Assembly (NCBI RefSeq): GCF_013870525.1 | Contig: NZ_JACBXD010000022.1 | Span: 41,265 to 105,264 of the forward strand | Source of the DNA: Amycolatopsis pittospori | GTDB taxonomy: Bacteria; Actinomycetota; Actinomycetes; Mycobacteriales; Pseudonocardiaceae | Direction: 5' to 3' | DNA: 64,000 nucleotides | Shown here: in pieces, positions 16,989-25,604 of the stretch | How positions within the stretch are numbered: the first letter of the stretch is position 1 | Layout of the letters: each line of letters opens with the position of its first letter | Notes under the pieces: generated by a model | What the model was told of the DNA's origin: nothing | What the model saw: the letters and a program-made list of their open reading frames with translations, nothing else | Database searches by the model: none | Made by a program: the position numbers and the translations under genes

Positions 16989-17881
16989 GCACGACAGGAC
17001 TGAAGATCGTCGTCGGGGTGGACGGGACCGAACCCGGACGGGAAGCGGCCCGGTGGGCCGCGACGATCGCGGATCAGCGCGGGCTCGGGCTGCTGATCGT
17101 GCACGCGCTGCGAGCCGAGCAACTCTCCTATGGAGGCGGCCTGGCGGGACCGGCGCCGTGGTTCGACGTGCTGGCAGGCGAAGGTGAGCGGATCATCGAC
17201 GAGGCCGTCGAGCAGGTACGTGCCGTCGCGCCGGAAGTGACCGTGGATACCGTCATGCCGGCCGACTCGCCCGTGCCGTTCCTCATCGATGTCTCGAAGA
17301 AGGCGACGATGGTCGTGGTCGGCGGTACCGGGCGTGGCTTCTTCGGCGAGATGACGATCGGCTCGACCGCATCGGCGGTGGTCTCGCACGCGCATTGCCC
17401 GGTGGTCGTCATCCGCGGCAGGAAGGGAACGGCGAACCACCCCCAGGAAGGGCCGGTCGTCGTCGGCGTCGACGGAAGCCCGTTGAGCGAGCGTGCCGTC
17501 GAGATCGCCTTCGAAGAGGCGTCGTGGCGCGACACCGGCCTGGTGGCCGTGCATGCGTGGCGCGACGTCACCTATGACGACGCTTTCGGCATGTCCAGGC
17601 TCGTCGTGCAGTGGGAATCCATCGAGGACGAGGAAAAGCGCTTGCTGGCGCAGCGCCTGGCGGGCTGGAGTGAAAAGTATCCGGACGTCGAGGTCCAGCG
17701 AGTGCTCGTCCGCGACAGGCCGCGGCACACCTTGCTCGAATGGAGCGCGAAGGCACAGCTCGTCGTGGTCGGCAGCCGTGGTCACGGTGGCTTCACCGGG
17801 CAGTTGCTCGGCTCCACCAGTCAGGCGCTCGCACATCACGCCGAATGCCCGGTCATGGTGGTCCGCGCAAAGAAGAAGTGA
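16985..17881 (+). CDS. Tandem-domain universal stress protein
   Basis: 298 residues with two UspA domains (about 6-145 and 157-296). Each begins with VVGVDG and carries an ATP-binding loop of the form G-x2-G-x9-G-S/T: GGTGRGFFGEMTIGST and GSRGHGGFTGQLLGST. Both halves end with the HAxCPVxVxR-type strand (HAHCPVVVIR, HAECPVMVVR). This is the layout of mycobacterial DosR-regulated Usp proteins such as Rv2623, which bind ATP and slow growth. The ribosome site AGGAGG precedes the ATG. It is followed by a strong terminator. Confidence 0.93.
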   Translation: MSTTGLKIVVGVDGTEPGREAARWAATIADQRGLGLLIVHALRAEQLSYGGGLAGPAPWFDVLAGEGERIIDEAVEQVRAVAPEVTVDTVMPADSPVPFLIDVSKKATMVVVGGTGRGFFGEMTIGSTASAVVSHAHCPVVVIRGRKGTANHPQEGPVVVGVDGSPLSERAVEIAFEEASWRDTGLVAVHAWRDVTYDDAFGMSRLVVQWESIEDEEKRLLAQRLAGWSEKYPDVEVQRVLVRDRPRHTLLEWSAKAQLVVVGSRGHGGFTGQLLGSTSQALAHHAECPVMVVRAKKK

Positions 17882-17910
17882 CCATGCGGCCGGCCCCCAA
17901 GGCAAGGAAC

Positions 17911-17950
17911 GGAAAGGCCACGGACGAGTCGTGTCGTCCGTGGCCTTTCC
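17911..17950. terminator. Perfect 17-bp hairpin between convergent Usp genes
   Basis: 17911-17927 (GGAAAGGCCACGGACGA) pairs perfectly with 17934-17950 around a 6-nt loop. It is placed between a plus-strand gene ending at 17881 and a minus-strand gene ending at 17960, so it can terminate both. Confidence 0.85.
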
Positions 17951-17959
17951 GCGTCGCCC

Positions 17960-18436
17960 TCAGGAATCGTTCGGGCTGAACCGGTGCACGGCTTCGGGTG
18001 TGACGAGCACGATCGGGCAGGTGGCGTGCTTGATACAGGCCGTGGCGACGCTGCCGAACACGAGCCGTTCCATTCCCTTCCGGGACGGGGAACCCAGGAC
18101 CAGGAGGTCGGCGCCGTGGGCCGCCGCGAGGAGTTCCGAGGAGGGATTTCCTTGCCGCACCGAGGCTTCCACCGGCACGTCCGCGTCGAGCTTCGCACGT
18201 GTCCGTTCCGCGGCCTCCTTGACCGAATAACCGTTCCTGACGGGTACACGGCCGTGTGGCTGGAGGGCGAACGAGGTACCGGGCAGGAGTTCCTCTCTCG
18301 GCAATACGAGCAGGACCTCGACGCGGTCACCACGGGCCGCCGCCTCGGTGATGGCCCAGCTGATCGCTTCCTCGCCACCGGGTGACCCGTCGGCGCCGAC
18401 GACGATGCGGCGCGCGTTCTCCGTGCTTGCGTTCAT
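17960..18436 (-). CDS. Single-domain universal stress protein
   Basis: 158 residues, one UspA domain starting RRIVVGADGSPGGEEAISWA. The ATP loop is degenerate (LGSPSRKGMERLVFGS lacks the second glycine of G-x2-G), so nucleotide binding may be weak. The domain closes with CIKHATCPIVLV. The ATG at 18436 follows AAAGGAAC and overlaps the stop of the upstream CBS gene (ATGA). The pair is therefore one minus-strand operon, likely read from the DosR-like box at 18922. Confidence 0.9.
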   Translation of the reverse strand: MNASTENARRIVVGADGSPGGEEAISWAITEAAARGDRVEVLLVLPREELLPGTSFALQPHGRVPVRNGYSVKEAAERTRAKLDADVPVEASVRQGNPSSELLAAAHGADLLVLGSPSRKGMERLVFGSVATACIKHATCPIVLVTPEAVHRFSPNDS

Positions 18437-18864
18437 GGTTTGTTCCTTTGTGCCGGAAGGTCGATCTTTGCGCGGAGAAGGTCCTGCCAGGTGACGACAC
18501 CGATCACGTGGCCGAGTTCGAGCACCGGGACCGACCTGAGCCGGTGTTCGAGCATTCTGTCCGTGAGATCGGTGAGGTCGGCGTCCGGATGGGCGCCCAC
18601 ACCGGGCGCCCGCATGATGTCCCGGACGGTGGTGGGCGCACCGAGGTGAACGCCGGCGTCGGGCCCGCCGTCCAGCCGTGGATCGGGCTGGTAGCCCGCG
18701 CGGATGACGTCCTCCTCGGAGAGCAGGCCGATGAGCTCGCCGAGGTCGTCGACGACCGGCAGTGAGGTGATTCCCTTGCCGGTCAGTACGACGATCGCCT
18801 CGCTGATCGTCGCCGCGGGTGTCACCGCGACGACAGGAGTGGTCATGACCTCACGTACTCGCAT
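18433..18864 (-). CDS. CBS-domain pair protein
   Basis: 143 residues with two CBS motifs (MRVREVMTTPVVAVTPAAT..., LPVVDDLGELIGLLSEEDVI, and TVRDIMRAPGVGAHPDADLT..., VPVLELGHVIGVVTWQDLL). CBS pairs bind adenine nucleotides and act as energy sensors. The Met at 18864 is preferred over an upstream alternative because it starts directly at the first CBS strand. Unlike its relatives in the window it has no BON domain. It is co-transcribed with the Usp gene downstream. Confidence 0.88.
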   Translation of the reverse strand: MRVREVMTTPVVAVTPAATISEAIVVLTGKGITSLPVVDDLGELIGLLSEEDVIRAGYQPDPRLDGGPDAGVHLGAPTTVRDIMRAPGVGAHPDADLTDLTDRMLEHRLRSVPVLELGHVIGVVTWQDLLRAKIDLPAQRNKP

Positions 18865-18921
18865 GGACCGAGTGTCGGCCGGGCGGCGCCCCGGCGACAC
18901 CGCTGGAGGTCCCGCATGGGA

Positions 18922-18935
18922 GGGACGGTCGACCC
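18922..18935. promoter_or_regulatory. DosR-like box between divergent operons
   Basis: GGGACGGTCGACCC, an exact match to GGGnCnnnnGnCCC with A/T flanks. It lies 58 bp before the minus-strand CBS-Usp operon and 72 bp before the plus-strand seven-gene operon, so one site could serve both. Confidence 0.6.
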
Positions 18936-19006
18936 TGTCCGAAGCGAACGGACACGCGCGACTCTGACGACATCAACCGCTGGGGCCAGCGTCGGAGGTC
19001 GAGGTC

Positions 19007-19603
19007 ATGGATGCGTCGTCACGGTGGGCGCGAGTCTGGTGCACCGTTCACATCGGGGGTAATCCGCTCGCCCGCGGGGAAGATCGGGCCGAAGCGATCA
19101 CCCTGCTGGTCGCCGCGCTCATCGTGCTGCTCACTTTGCCGTTCGCCGCGGCCGTCGGCTCGGCGGTCTTCGCGGCGAAGTCGGAGCGAGCCGCCGGGGA
19201 GCAGGGTGAGCGGTATCGCGCCGAGGCGAGGTTGCTGGAGGACGGGGCGCCGCTCGCCATGGGCGGACGTGCGGGCCTGACGCGGGACACCCTTCCCGCC
19301 GAAGCCACCTGGTCCACGCGCGGGGGAGAGGTCCGAGTCGGCGAAGTCCCGGCGACCCGGGGCACGCGAGCGGGCGCGACGGTACCCGTCTGGCTCGACG
19401 GCGCGGGCAATCCGGTCGCCGCGCCGTTGACCGTGCCTGAGGCTCGCTTGATGGGGATCGGCGCGGCCATCGGGCTCTGGCTCGCCGCGATCGTGGTCGC
19501 TTCGCTGTTCTACGGGCTGGTCCGGTTGGGGCTCGATCGAAAGAGGTTCTCGCACTGGCAAGAGGAATGGCGGGAGACGGCCCCGAAATGGACGACCTGG
19601 TAG
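19007..19603 (+). CDS. Rv1733c-family membrane protein
   Basis: 198 residues. The N-terminus carries the family motif GGNPLARGEDRAEA. A first transmembrane segment follows (ITLLVAALIVLLTLPFAAAVGSAVF), then an extracytoplasmic domain of about 85 residues (WSTRGGEVRVGEVPA..., VPVWLDGAGNPVAAPLT), a second transmembrane segment (GIGAAIGLWLAAIVVASLFYG) and a tail ending in Trp. Mycobacterium tuberculosis Rv1733c is a DosR-regulon membrane antigen of unknown function. It is the first gene of a seven-gene operon to 25587. A paralogue is at 22000-22599. Confidence 0.88.
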   Translation: MDASSRWARVWCTVHIGGNPLARGEDRAEAITLLVAALIVLLTLPFAAAVGSAVFAAKSERAAGEQGERYRAEARLLEDGAPLAMGGRAGLTRDTLPAEATWSTRGGEVRVGEVPATRGTRAGATVPVWLDGAGNPVAAPLTVPEARLMGIGAAIGLWLAAIVVASLFYGLVRLGLDRKRFSHWQEEWRETAPKWTTW

Positions 19604-19698
19604 CGGTGCCGAAGGTCCCGGCTCACCGGGGCCCACGGCACTCCCGGCCCAGGCGTTCGCGGAGCAGGCTGAGAGGCAACGAACAGAAGGAGCGCACC

Positions 19699-20661
19699 AT
19701 GGTCGCCACGCGGTCACCGGTCATCAAGGCCGCGCTGGAAGCGGCCGTTCGGGCGCCCTCACCGCACAACTCGCAACCTTGGATCTTCGAGCTGGCACAG
19801 GACGTCGTCGATCTGGTCCTCGACGAGGAGCGGATTCTGGAGGTCTGCGATCCCGACGGGCGAGAAGCCCGGCTGGCCTGTGGGGCGGCGTTGTTCAACA
19901 TGGAGCTCGCCATAGCCGCGGCCGGACGAGTCGCGGACGTCGAACTGGCACCGGAGCGTGACCGGCCCTCCTTGCTCGCGAGGGTGAAACCGGGGCCCCG
20001 GCATCGGCCGAGTCCGGCTGAGCGGAGGCTCGTGGCCGCGGTGCCACGGCGTTTCAGCAACCGGCGCCCGTTCACCGAGCAGGCGGTGCCGCCCGCGGTG
20101 CGGTCGGCGATGGTCCAAGCGGCGCATGAGGAAGGAGCCGGCCTCGTGCTGCTCGACGAACACGGGCTGCTGGAGCCGGTGGCGGGGCTCATCCGCCGTG
20201 CCGACCACATACAGAACCAGGACGAGGCCTTCCGGGCAGAGCTCCGCGTCTGGGCCAAGGGGCATGGCGGGGACGACGGTGTCCCGGACTTCGCGGGCGG
20301 GCCCCGGTCCGCGGGCGGTCTGCTTCCGGTCCGGCATTTCATCGGCAGCGAAGAGACCCGGGTCTTCGAACGGGACCCGCTGGTGGCGGTCCTGACGACC
20401 CCGAGTGACGGATCTCTGTCGCAGGTCCGGGCGGGCCGGGCGATGCAACGCGTCCTGCTCGCCGCCACCGGCGCCGGAATGAGCGCGTCGTTCTATTCCC
20501 AGCCGATGGAAATCCCGTCCACCCGCGGGGAACTCCGGGCACTGCTCGGAGGTGCCGATCATCCGCAGACCGTTTTCCGGCTGGGATACGGCTATCCCGG
20601 CGTCCCGACGCCGCGCCGATCGATCGACGCGGTCGTCCGGGAGAGGCGGGTATCACGATGA
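19699..20661 (+). CDS. Acg-family nitroreductase-like flavoprotein
   Basis: 320 residues. The N-terminal signature AAVRAPSPHNSQPW is the FMN-contact motif of Acg (Rv2032)-type proteins, followed by RLACGAALFNMELAI. The C-terminal half has RAGRAMQRVLLAATGAGMSAS and the closing motif FRLGYGYPG. In mycobacteria Acg belongs to the DosR regulon and is thought to bind and sequester FMN rather than reduce nitro compounds. The ATG at 19699 follows AAGGAG. Its stop overlaps the next gene, a related but degenerate protein. Confidence 0.9.
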   Translation: MVATRSPVIKAALEAAVRAPSPHNSQPWIFELAQDVVDLVLDEERILEVCDPDGREARLACGAALFNMELAIAAAGRVADVELAPERDRPSLLARVKPGPRHRPSPAERRLVAAVPRRFSNRRPFTEQAVPPAVRSAMVQAAHEEGAGLVLLDEHGLLEPVAGLIRRADHIQNQDEAFRAELRVWAKGHGGDDGVPDFAGGPRSAGGLLPVRHFIGSEETRVFERDPLVAVLTTPSDGSLSQVRAGRAMQRVLLAATGAGMSASFYSQPMEIPSTRGELRALLGGADHPQTVFRLGYGYPGVPTPRRSIDAVVRERRVSR

Positions 20662-21470
20662 ACGGCTCCCTGCGGACCACGGTCCCCGCGCATGTCTGGT
20701 CGACCGAGGAGAAGCGGATCCTCGTCGGGGCGGCCAGGCTCGCGGCACGGCGTTGGCTCGGCGACGAATGGATCCTTTCCCTGCAAGGCGACGCGGTGGA
20801 TCTCTTCGAAAAGCCGCACGACACGCACTGGCTCCGCGATCGTGGCGGCCGTGCCCGGTTGATCGCCTGCGGGGCCGCGCTCGCCCATCTCGAGGTCACC
20901 GTCCGGGTGCTGGGCTGGTCACCCCTGGTGGATCTGTCCGCCGACGTCCACGCGCTCGATCGCGTCGCGAGCATCCGGGCGACGACCCGGACACGCCCGG
21001 ATGCCGGTGATTTCGCCCGGTTCGGCGCGATGTCGGGCAGGGCGTCGAAGCCCCTTCCGTCGTCGTTGCCCGAGTGGGGCCGGAGAGCCGCGGAGGAGAA
21101 CGCCTCGGGCGGAGTGCACGTCGGTTCACTGTCTCCGTGCGCAGCGCGAGCCCTGCCCAAGGTCGGCGGGCAGATCGGCCGCAAGGCGGCGCCCGACACC
21201 GAGGACCGGGCCGGAACCTGGTCGGCCTTCGTGGTCGGCAGCGAAACGGAAGCGCGTCCCCTCCTTGTCCGTGCCGGGGCGGTGGCGCAACGGTTGCGGC
21301 TCGCCGCCGCGGAATACGGATTGCGCAGCTGCACGCTGACGGAGCCCTTCGACGCGCCAGGAGTCCGTGACTCACTCGCCGGTCTCGGCGGGGCCCCGGG
21401 TCTTCCCCAACTGGTCGTCATCGTCCGGAAACACCAGACAACAACGGCAGAGAAGGGATACACGTCATGA
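20658..21470 (+). CDS. Degenerate Acg-like protein lacking the flavin motif
   Basis: 270 residues, shorter than the 320-340 of the other family members here. The first domain aligns with Acg proteins (LIACGAALAHLEVTVRVLGW), but the hallmark RAPSVHNSQPW segment is replaced by ARLAARRWLGDEW, so the FMN contacts are lost. The second domain is shortened, though the GAVAQRLRLAAAEYGLRSCTL segment remains. It overlaps the intact nitroreductase by ATGA, so a hetero-oligomer of a flavin-binding and a non-binding subunit is possible. The family call is by alignment with neighbours; the role is unknown. Confidence 0.75.
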   Translation: MNGSLRTTVPAHVWSTEEKRILVGAARLAARRWLGDEWILSLQGDAVDLFEKPHDTHWLRDRGGRARLIACGAALAHLEVTVRVLGWSPLVDLSADVHALDRVASIRATTRTRPDAGDFARFGAMSGRASKPLPSSLPEWGRRAAEENASGGVHVGSLSPCAARALPKVGGQIGRKAAPDTEDRAGTWSAFVVGSETEARPLLVRAGAVAQRLRLAAAEYGLRSCTLTEPFDAPGVRDSLAGLGGAPGLPQLVVIVRKHQTTTAEKGYTS

Positions 21471-21973
21471 CAGACGACACCACGGAGAACCGGATCGTCG
21501 TCGGAATGGACGGTTCGGCGAGTGCGGCCGCGGCCGTTCGATGGGCGGCGGAGCAGGCGACTCGGCAAGGTGCCGTGCTGCAGGTGGTCAACGCGTGGTT
21601 CCACGACTCGATGCTGGACGACGCCTCGGCGAACCGTACGCTCGCCGAGGCGAAAGACGTCCATCTGAAGGCTCTCGAAGCCGCGACTTCGAAACTGCTC
21701 GAAGGCCACGAAGCACTTCAGGTCCGCTACGAGGTACCCGTCGGGGACCCGGGTGACGTCCTGGTCGAGCAGTCGAAGAATGCCTCCTTACTCGTTCTCG
21801 GTAGCCACGGAACGGGGAAGCTGCGAGAACTGCTCGTGGGCTCCGTGTGCAACGCGTGCCTGCACAACGCGACCTGCCCGGTCGTCGTGATCCCACCGCC
21901 CGCCCGGAAGCCGGGCAGCAGGCTGGGCCGGCTCCTGAACTCCGTTTCCTACGAACCGGGTCCGATCCTCTGA
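21467..21973 (+). CDS. Single-domain universal stress protein
   Basis: 168 residues with one UspA domain beginning RIVVGMDGSASAAAAVRWA. The intact ATP loop is GSHGTGKLRELLVGS, and the end strand is CLHNATCPVVVI. A basic tail of about 25 residues follows. It overlaps the preceding gene by ATGA inside the seven-gene operon. The role is presumably nucleotide-dependent stress adaptation, as for other Usp proteins. Confidence 0.92.
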   Translation: MTDDTTENRIVVGMDGSASAAAAVRWAAEQATRQGAVLQVVNAWFHDSMLDDASANRTLAEAKDVHLKALEAATSKLLEGHEALQVRYEVPVGDPGDVLVEQSKNASLLVLGSHGTGKLRELLVGSVCNACLHNATCPVVVIPPPARKPGSRLGRLLNSVSYEPGPIL

Positions 21974-21999
21974 GGACGCCCTGAGCCAGGAGAGATGTC

Positions 22000-22599
22000 A
22001 TGCGAGAGCAGCCAGGAATCGTCGCCATGATGTGGCGGCGGCTCCGCCCCGGGCGGAATCCACTGGCCCGCGGGTCCGACCGGTGCGAAGCCGCGTTCGC
22101 GATCGGAGCCGTCCTGGCCGCCTTGCTGGCGATCCCGTTCGCCGCCACTGTGGGATCGGACGTGTACGCCGGCCAGATGCTCAAGGCGGCCGAGCAGACC
22201 GTGGACCGGTATGAGACGACGGCGAGGTTGCTGGCCGACGCACCACCGGTCCGGATCCGGCTCGACGGAGTACCGATCGAGGAGACGGCGTATGTGCACG
22301 CCCACTGGACCGTGCCGGGCGGGCCGATTCGGGAGGGCGTGGTCGCCGTGGACTCCGGTGCGGTAGCGGGCAACGAAGTGCGGATCTGGCTCGATTCCGC
22401 GGGGTCGGTGGTCGATCCGCCCGTGACGCCCACCGACGCGACGAGCACGGGAATCGGTGTCGGTACTGGAATCTGGCTCGCGTTCGTGACCGTGCTGGCC
22501 GGCCTGTATCTGGGTGCGCGGGCGATGCTCGCCCGCGCGCGTAGCGCCGCTTGGGCCCGGGAGTGGCAGCGGGTCGCCAAGGACTGGACCGCTGCCTGA
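22000..22599 (+). CDS. Rv1733c-family membrane protein (second copy)
   Basis: 199 residues with the same plan as the protein at 19007: RPGRNPLARGSDRCEA motif, TM1 (FAIGAVLAALLAIPFAATVGSDVY), an external domain with WTVPGG and VRIWLDSAGSVVDPPVTP, TM2 (GIGVGTGIWLAFVTVLAGLYLG) and a tail rich in Trp/Arg. The two copies in one operon point to duplication and suggest a paired or redundant membrane role. Function unknown. Confidence 0.87.
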   Translation: MREQPGIVAMMWRRLRPGRNPLARGSDRCEAAFAIGAVLAALLAIPFAATVGSDVYAGQMLKAAEQTVDRYETTARLLADAPPVRIRLDGVPIEETAYVHAHWTVPGGPIREGVVAVDSGAVAGNEVRIWLDSAGSVVDPPVTPTDATSTGIGVGTGIWLAFVTVLAGLYLGARAMLARARSAAWAREWQRVAKDWTAA

Positions 22600-22612
22600 G
22601 AAAGGAGTTTCG

Positions 22613-23188
22613 ATGCATGCTTCAGAGATCATGACGAGTCCGGCGGTGGCGACCACACCCGACACACCTGTCCGTGAGGCGGTCGCGTTGCTGATCGAGA
22701 AGGGGTTCGCCGGGCTTCCGGTCGTCGACCCCGAAGGCCGGGTCGTGGGGACCTTCACCGAGTTCGACGCCCTGCGCCGGGCATGGGCCGGTGGCAACGG
22801 AATCTCGGTCGGCGAGTTGATGACCACCCCGGTCGAGGTCGTCTCACCGAAGACCGACGTCGCGGAGATCGGCCGCCGAATGCTCGGTGACCGGCTCCGC
22901 TGTCTGCCGGTCGTCGAGGAAGGGGTGCTGGTCGGGGTCGTCAGCAGGCGGGACCTGCTCCGCCCTCTGGTGCGGCCGGACGACACCGTCGCCGCCCACG
23001 TCCACAACCTGCTGAGCGACTATGCCGGTCACCGTCCGAAATGGACGGTAGAGGTCGACGGTGGCTACGTCCGGATCTCCGGCGAGTACCGGGACGAGGC
23101 GGAGCGCCGCGTACTGGACGCCTTGGCCCGAACCGTGCCGGGCGTCGTCGCGGTGGTGCTGGCCGGCCGGAAGCCGGCCACGACGTGA
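22613..23188 (+). CDS. CBS-pair protein with C-terminal BON domain
   Basis: 191 residues. The two CBS motifs are MHASEIMTSPAVATTPDT...LPVVDPEGRVVGTFTEFD and ISVGELMTTPVEVVSP...LPVVEEGVLVGVVSRRDL. A short BON-like domain follows (WTVEVDGGYVRISG ... ARTVPGVVAVVLAG). CBS senses adenylates; BON domains bind phospholipid or act as membrane-linked modules, so a membrane-linked energy sensor is plausible. The start follows AAAGGAG. The stop overlaps the next gene (GTGA). Confidence 0.9.
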   Translation: MHASEIMTSPAVATTPDTPVREAVALLIEKGFAGLPVVDPEGRVVGTFTEFDALRRAWAGGNGISVGELMTTPVEVVSPKTDVAEIGRRMLGDRLRCLPVVEEGVLVGVVSRRDLLRPLVRPDDTVAAHVHNLLSDYAGHRPKWTVEVDGGYVRISGEYRDEAERRVLDALARTVPGVVAVVLAGRKPATT

Positions 23189-25587
23189 CAGCCGGGATCA
23201 CGGCACTGCTGGCGGACGGGGCCATGGTCTCCGTCCGCCTGTTGTGTGAGGACGATTTCGACGCCGTCCTGGACCTGCACCGGCGGCTCGACGAGCGAGA
23301 CCGCTACTTGCGGTTCTTCACGGTCCATCCGGCCGGGCTGGAGTATCTGACGCGTCTGGTGATCGAAGGTCCCGGCCTGGGGGCGTTTCGCGGTGACGAG
23401 TTGCTCGGTGTCGCCCACTATCGCGTCGGGGGTGAGGGGGACACGGCGGAAGTCGCGCTCACCGTCGACGGTGGTTCCCAGGCGCACGGCGTCGGGACCC
23501 TGCTGCTGGAGCACCTCGTCTCCCTGGCGCTCGGCAAGGGGATCCGCCGGTTCCTCGCCCTGGTGCTCGCGGAGAACAGCCGCATGGTCCGCGTGTTCAC
23601 CGACCTCGGCCTGCCCTACGTCATCGGCCATACCGGTCCGGAACGCGACGTCGAGATCGAACTCGGTGAACCCGAGAGGTATCTCGCGCGCATCGAGGAG
23701 CGGGAACGGATCGCGGACGTGGCGAGCCTTCGGGCGATCTTGGAACCCGCGTCCGTCGCCGTGGTGGGCGCGGGACGCCGAGAGGATTCGGTGGGGCGCG
23801 CGGTCCTGCGCAACCTCGTCGGTTCCGGTTACCCGGGCGAACTGCACGTGGTGAACCCGAACGCCACGGAAATCCTGGGGGTCCCCGCCGTTCCGGACAT
23901 CGACTCGCTGCCGGGGCCGGTGGATCTCGTCGTCATCTGCGTACCAGCCGGAGCGGTACCCGGCGTGGTCGAAGCCTGCGGCCGTCACGGCGTTCGAGCG
24001 ATCGTCCTCGTCACCGCCGGGCTGACCGGCACACCACTCGGCGAAACGGTTCGCGCGAGCGTGCGGCGTCACGGAATACGGCTGGTCGGACCGAACTGCT
24101 TCGGCGTGGCCAACACCGCGCCTTCGGTGCGTTTCGATACGACGTTCGCGCACGGAGTGGCGCCGCGGGGCAGGATCGGTGTCGTGACCCAGTCCGGCGG
24201 ATTCGGCATAGCCCTGCTGGATTCGTTGTCCGCACTGGGCCTCGGTGTGTCCACCCTGGTCTCCACCGGGGACAAGTACGACGTCAGCGGAAACGACCTC
24301 CTGCGCTGGTGGCGCCGGGACGAGAACACCGACATCGCCGTGCTGTACCTGGAATCATTCGGCAACCCACAGAAGTTCGGCAGAGTGGCTCGGGCACTCG
24401 CACGGGAGAAACCGGTGGTGGCCATTCGTGGTGCCGGTACGGCGGCCGCCCAGCGGGCCGCCGCCGCCCATACGTCGGCGCGAGCCGTACCGGCCGCCAC
24501 GAAGCTGGCGTTGTTCGGCCAGGCCGGGGTGCTCGTCGTGGATTCCGTGACCGAAGTGGTCGGGCTCCTCGCGGCTCTGTCCTGGCAGCCTCTCCCCGCG
24601 AGTGGGCGGGTCGTCGTGGTGAGCAACGCGGGTGGCGCCGCGGTACTCGGCGCCGAAGCATGTGCCCGTCACGGTCTGGTGTCCGCTGAGCTGGGCACGG
24701 ACACCGTGGCCGGACTGCGTCGCCTGCTCCCCGAGCACGCGACCGTGGGGAATCCGGTCGACACGAGTGCCGCCGTCACCGCGGAGACGTTCGCCGCTTG
24801 CGTTTCGGCCGTGCTCGCGGACGACGCCGTCGACGCCGTGATCGCCGCCGGCGTGCCGACCGGCGTGGGAGATCCGCTCGCCGCGCTCGAACCGTCAGGA
24901 CAGGGGAAGCCTGTTCTCGCCGTACGTCTCGGTCAGCTGGAATCCGTGACCGCGCACGCGGGTATACCTTGCTATGGCGACGTCGAAGAGGCGGCGGTGA
25001 TCATGGCGAAGCTGGCTGCCCGCGCACAATGGCTGAAGACGGTCGAAGGCGCGGTTCCCGATCTGGACGGCATCGACCTGGTGACGGCAGCCCATCTCGT
25101 CGACGAGTTCCTCGTTGCCCATCCCGATGGTGGTTGGCTGTCCCGAAAGGACAGTGAGGATTTCGTCGGCTGCTTCGGCGTCCGGAGCACCGGACGCCGG
25201 TTCGGTGACCGTGAACTCATCGTGCGCGCCCAGATCGACGAGACGTTCGGCCCGGTGATCGTGCTCGGTCTCGGCGGCCTGGACGAGGCGCTGCTCGACG
25301 ATCGCGTCACCGCGCTCTGCCCGCTCACGACCGCCGGTGTGGACGGCCTGATGGACGGTCTGCGGTCGGCTCACCTGCTCTTCGGTGACGGCGAAGGCTC
25401 TGTCGACAAGGCCGCGGTGCGGGATCTTCTGCTCCGGGTGGGCCGGATGGTGGAGTCGTTGCCCGAGATCGTGGACGTCGACCTCGATCCGGTGCTGGCC
25501 TCTTCCGAAGGCGCGGCGGTGGGGGCGGCCCGGGTGCTCGTCCGACGTCGGCCGCACAGCGATCCTTACCTTCGGGCCCTGTGCTGA
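23185..25587 (+). CDS. GNAT acetyltransferase fused to a truncated ADP-forming acyl-CoA synthetase-like protein
   Basis: 800 residues from the GTG at 23185 (alternative ATG at 23224). An N-terminal GNAT domain (about 15-160) has the acetyl-CoA loop QAHGVGTLLLEHL. A CoA-binding domain (ILEPASVAVVGAGRREDSVG) and a succinyl-CoA-ligase-like domain with QSGGFGIALLD and AAHTSARAVPA follow, the latter carrying the position of the phosphorylated His. The final ATP-grasp part is shortened: CFGVRSTGRRFG runs straight into RELIVRAQIDETFGPVIVLG, so roughly 75 residues with the usual lysine and HKSD/GGV motifs are missing. It is probably a protein lysine acetyltransferase of the Pat/Pka type with a regulatory, non-ligating domain. 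Last gene of its operon. Confidence 0.85.
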   Translation: MTAGITALLADGAMVSVRLLCEDDFDAVLDLHRRLDERDRYLRFFTVHPAGLEYLTRLVIEGPGLGAFRGDELLGVAHYRVGGEGDTAEVALTVDGGSQAHGVGTLLLEHLVSLALGKGIRRFLALVLAENSRMVRVFTDLGLPYVIGHTGPERDVEIELGEPERYLARIEERERIADVASLRAILEPASVAVVGAGRREDSVGRAVLRNLVGSGYPGELHVVNPNATEILGVPAVPDIDSLPGPVDLVVICVPAGAVPGVVEACGRHGVRAIVLVTAGLTGTPLGETVRASVRRHGIRLVGPNCFGVANTAPSVRFDTTFAHGVAPRGRIGVVTQSGGFGIALLDSLSALGLGVSTLVSTGDKYDVSGNDLLRWWRRDENTDIAVLYLESFGNPQKFGRVARALAREKPVVAIRGAGTAAAQRAAAAHTSARAVPAATKLALFGQAGVLVVDSVTEVVGLLAALSWQPLPASGRVVVVSNAGGAAVLGAEACARHGLVSAELGTDTVAGLRRLLPEHATVGNPVDTSAAVTAETFAACVSAVLADDAVDAVIAAGVPTGVGDPLAALEPSGQGKPVLAVRLGQLESVTAHAGIPCYGDVEEAAVIMAKLAARAQWLKTVEGAVPDLDGIDLVTAAHLVDEFLVAHPDGGWLSRKDSEDFVGCFGVRSTGRRFGDRELIVRAQIDETFGPVIVLGLGGLDEALLDDRVTALCPLTTAGVDGLMDGLRSAHLLFGDGEGSVDKAAVRDLLLRVGRMVESLPEIVDVDLDPVLASSEGAAVGAARVLVRRRPHSDPYLRALC

Positions 25588-25604
25588 ACCTTCCCGCACC
25601 GTAC

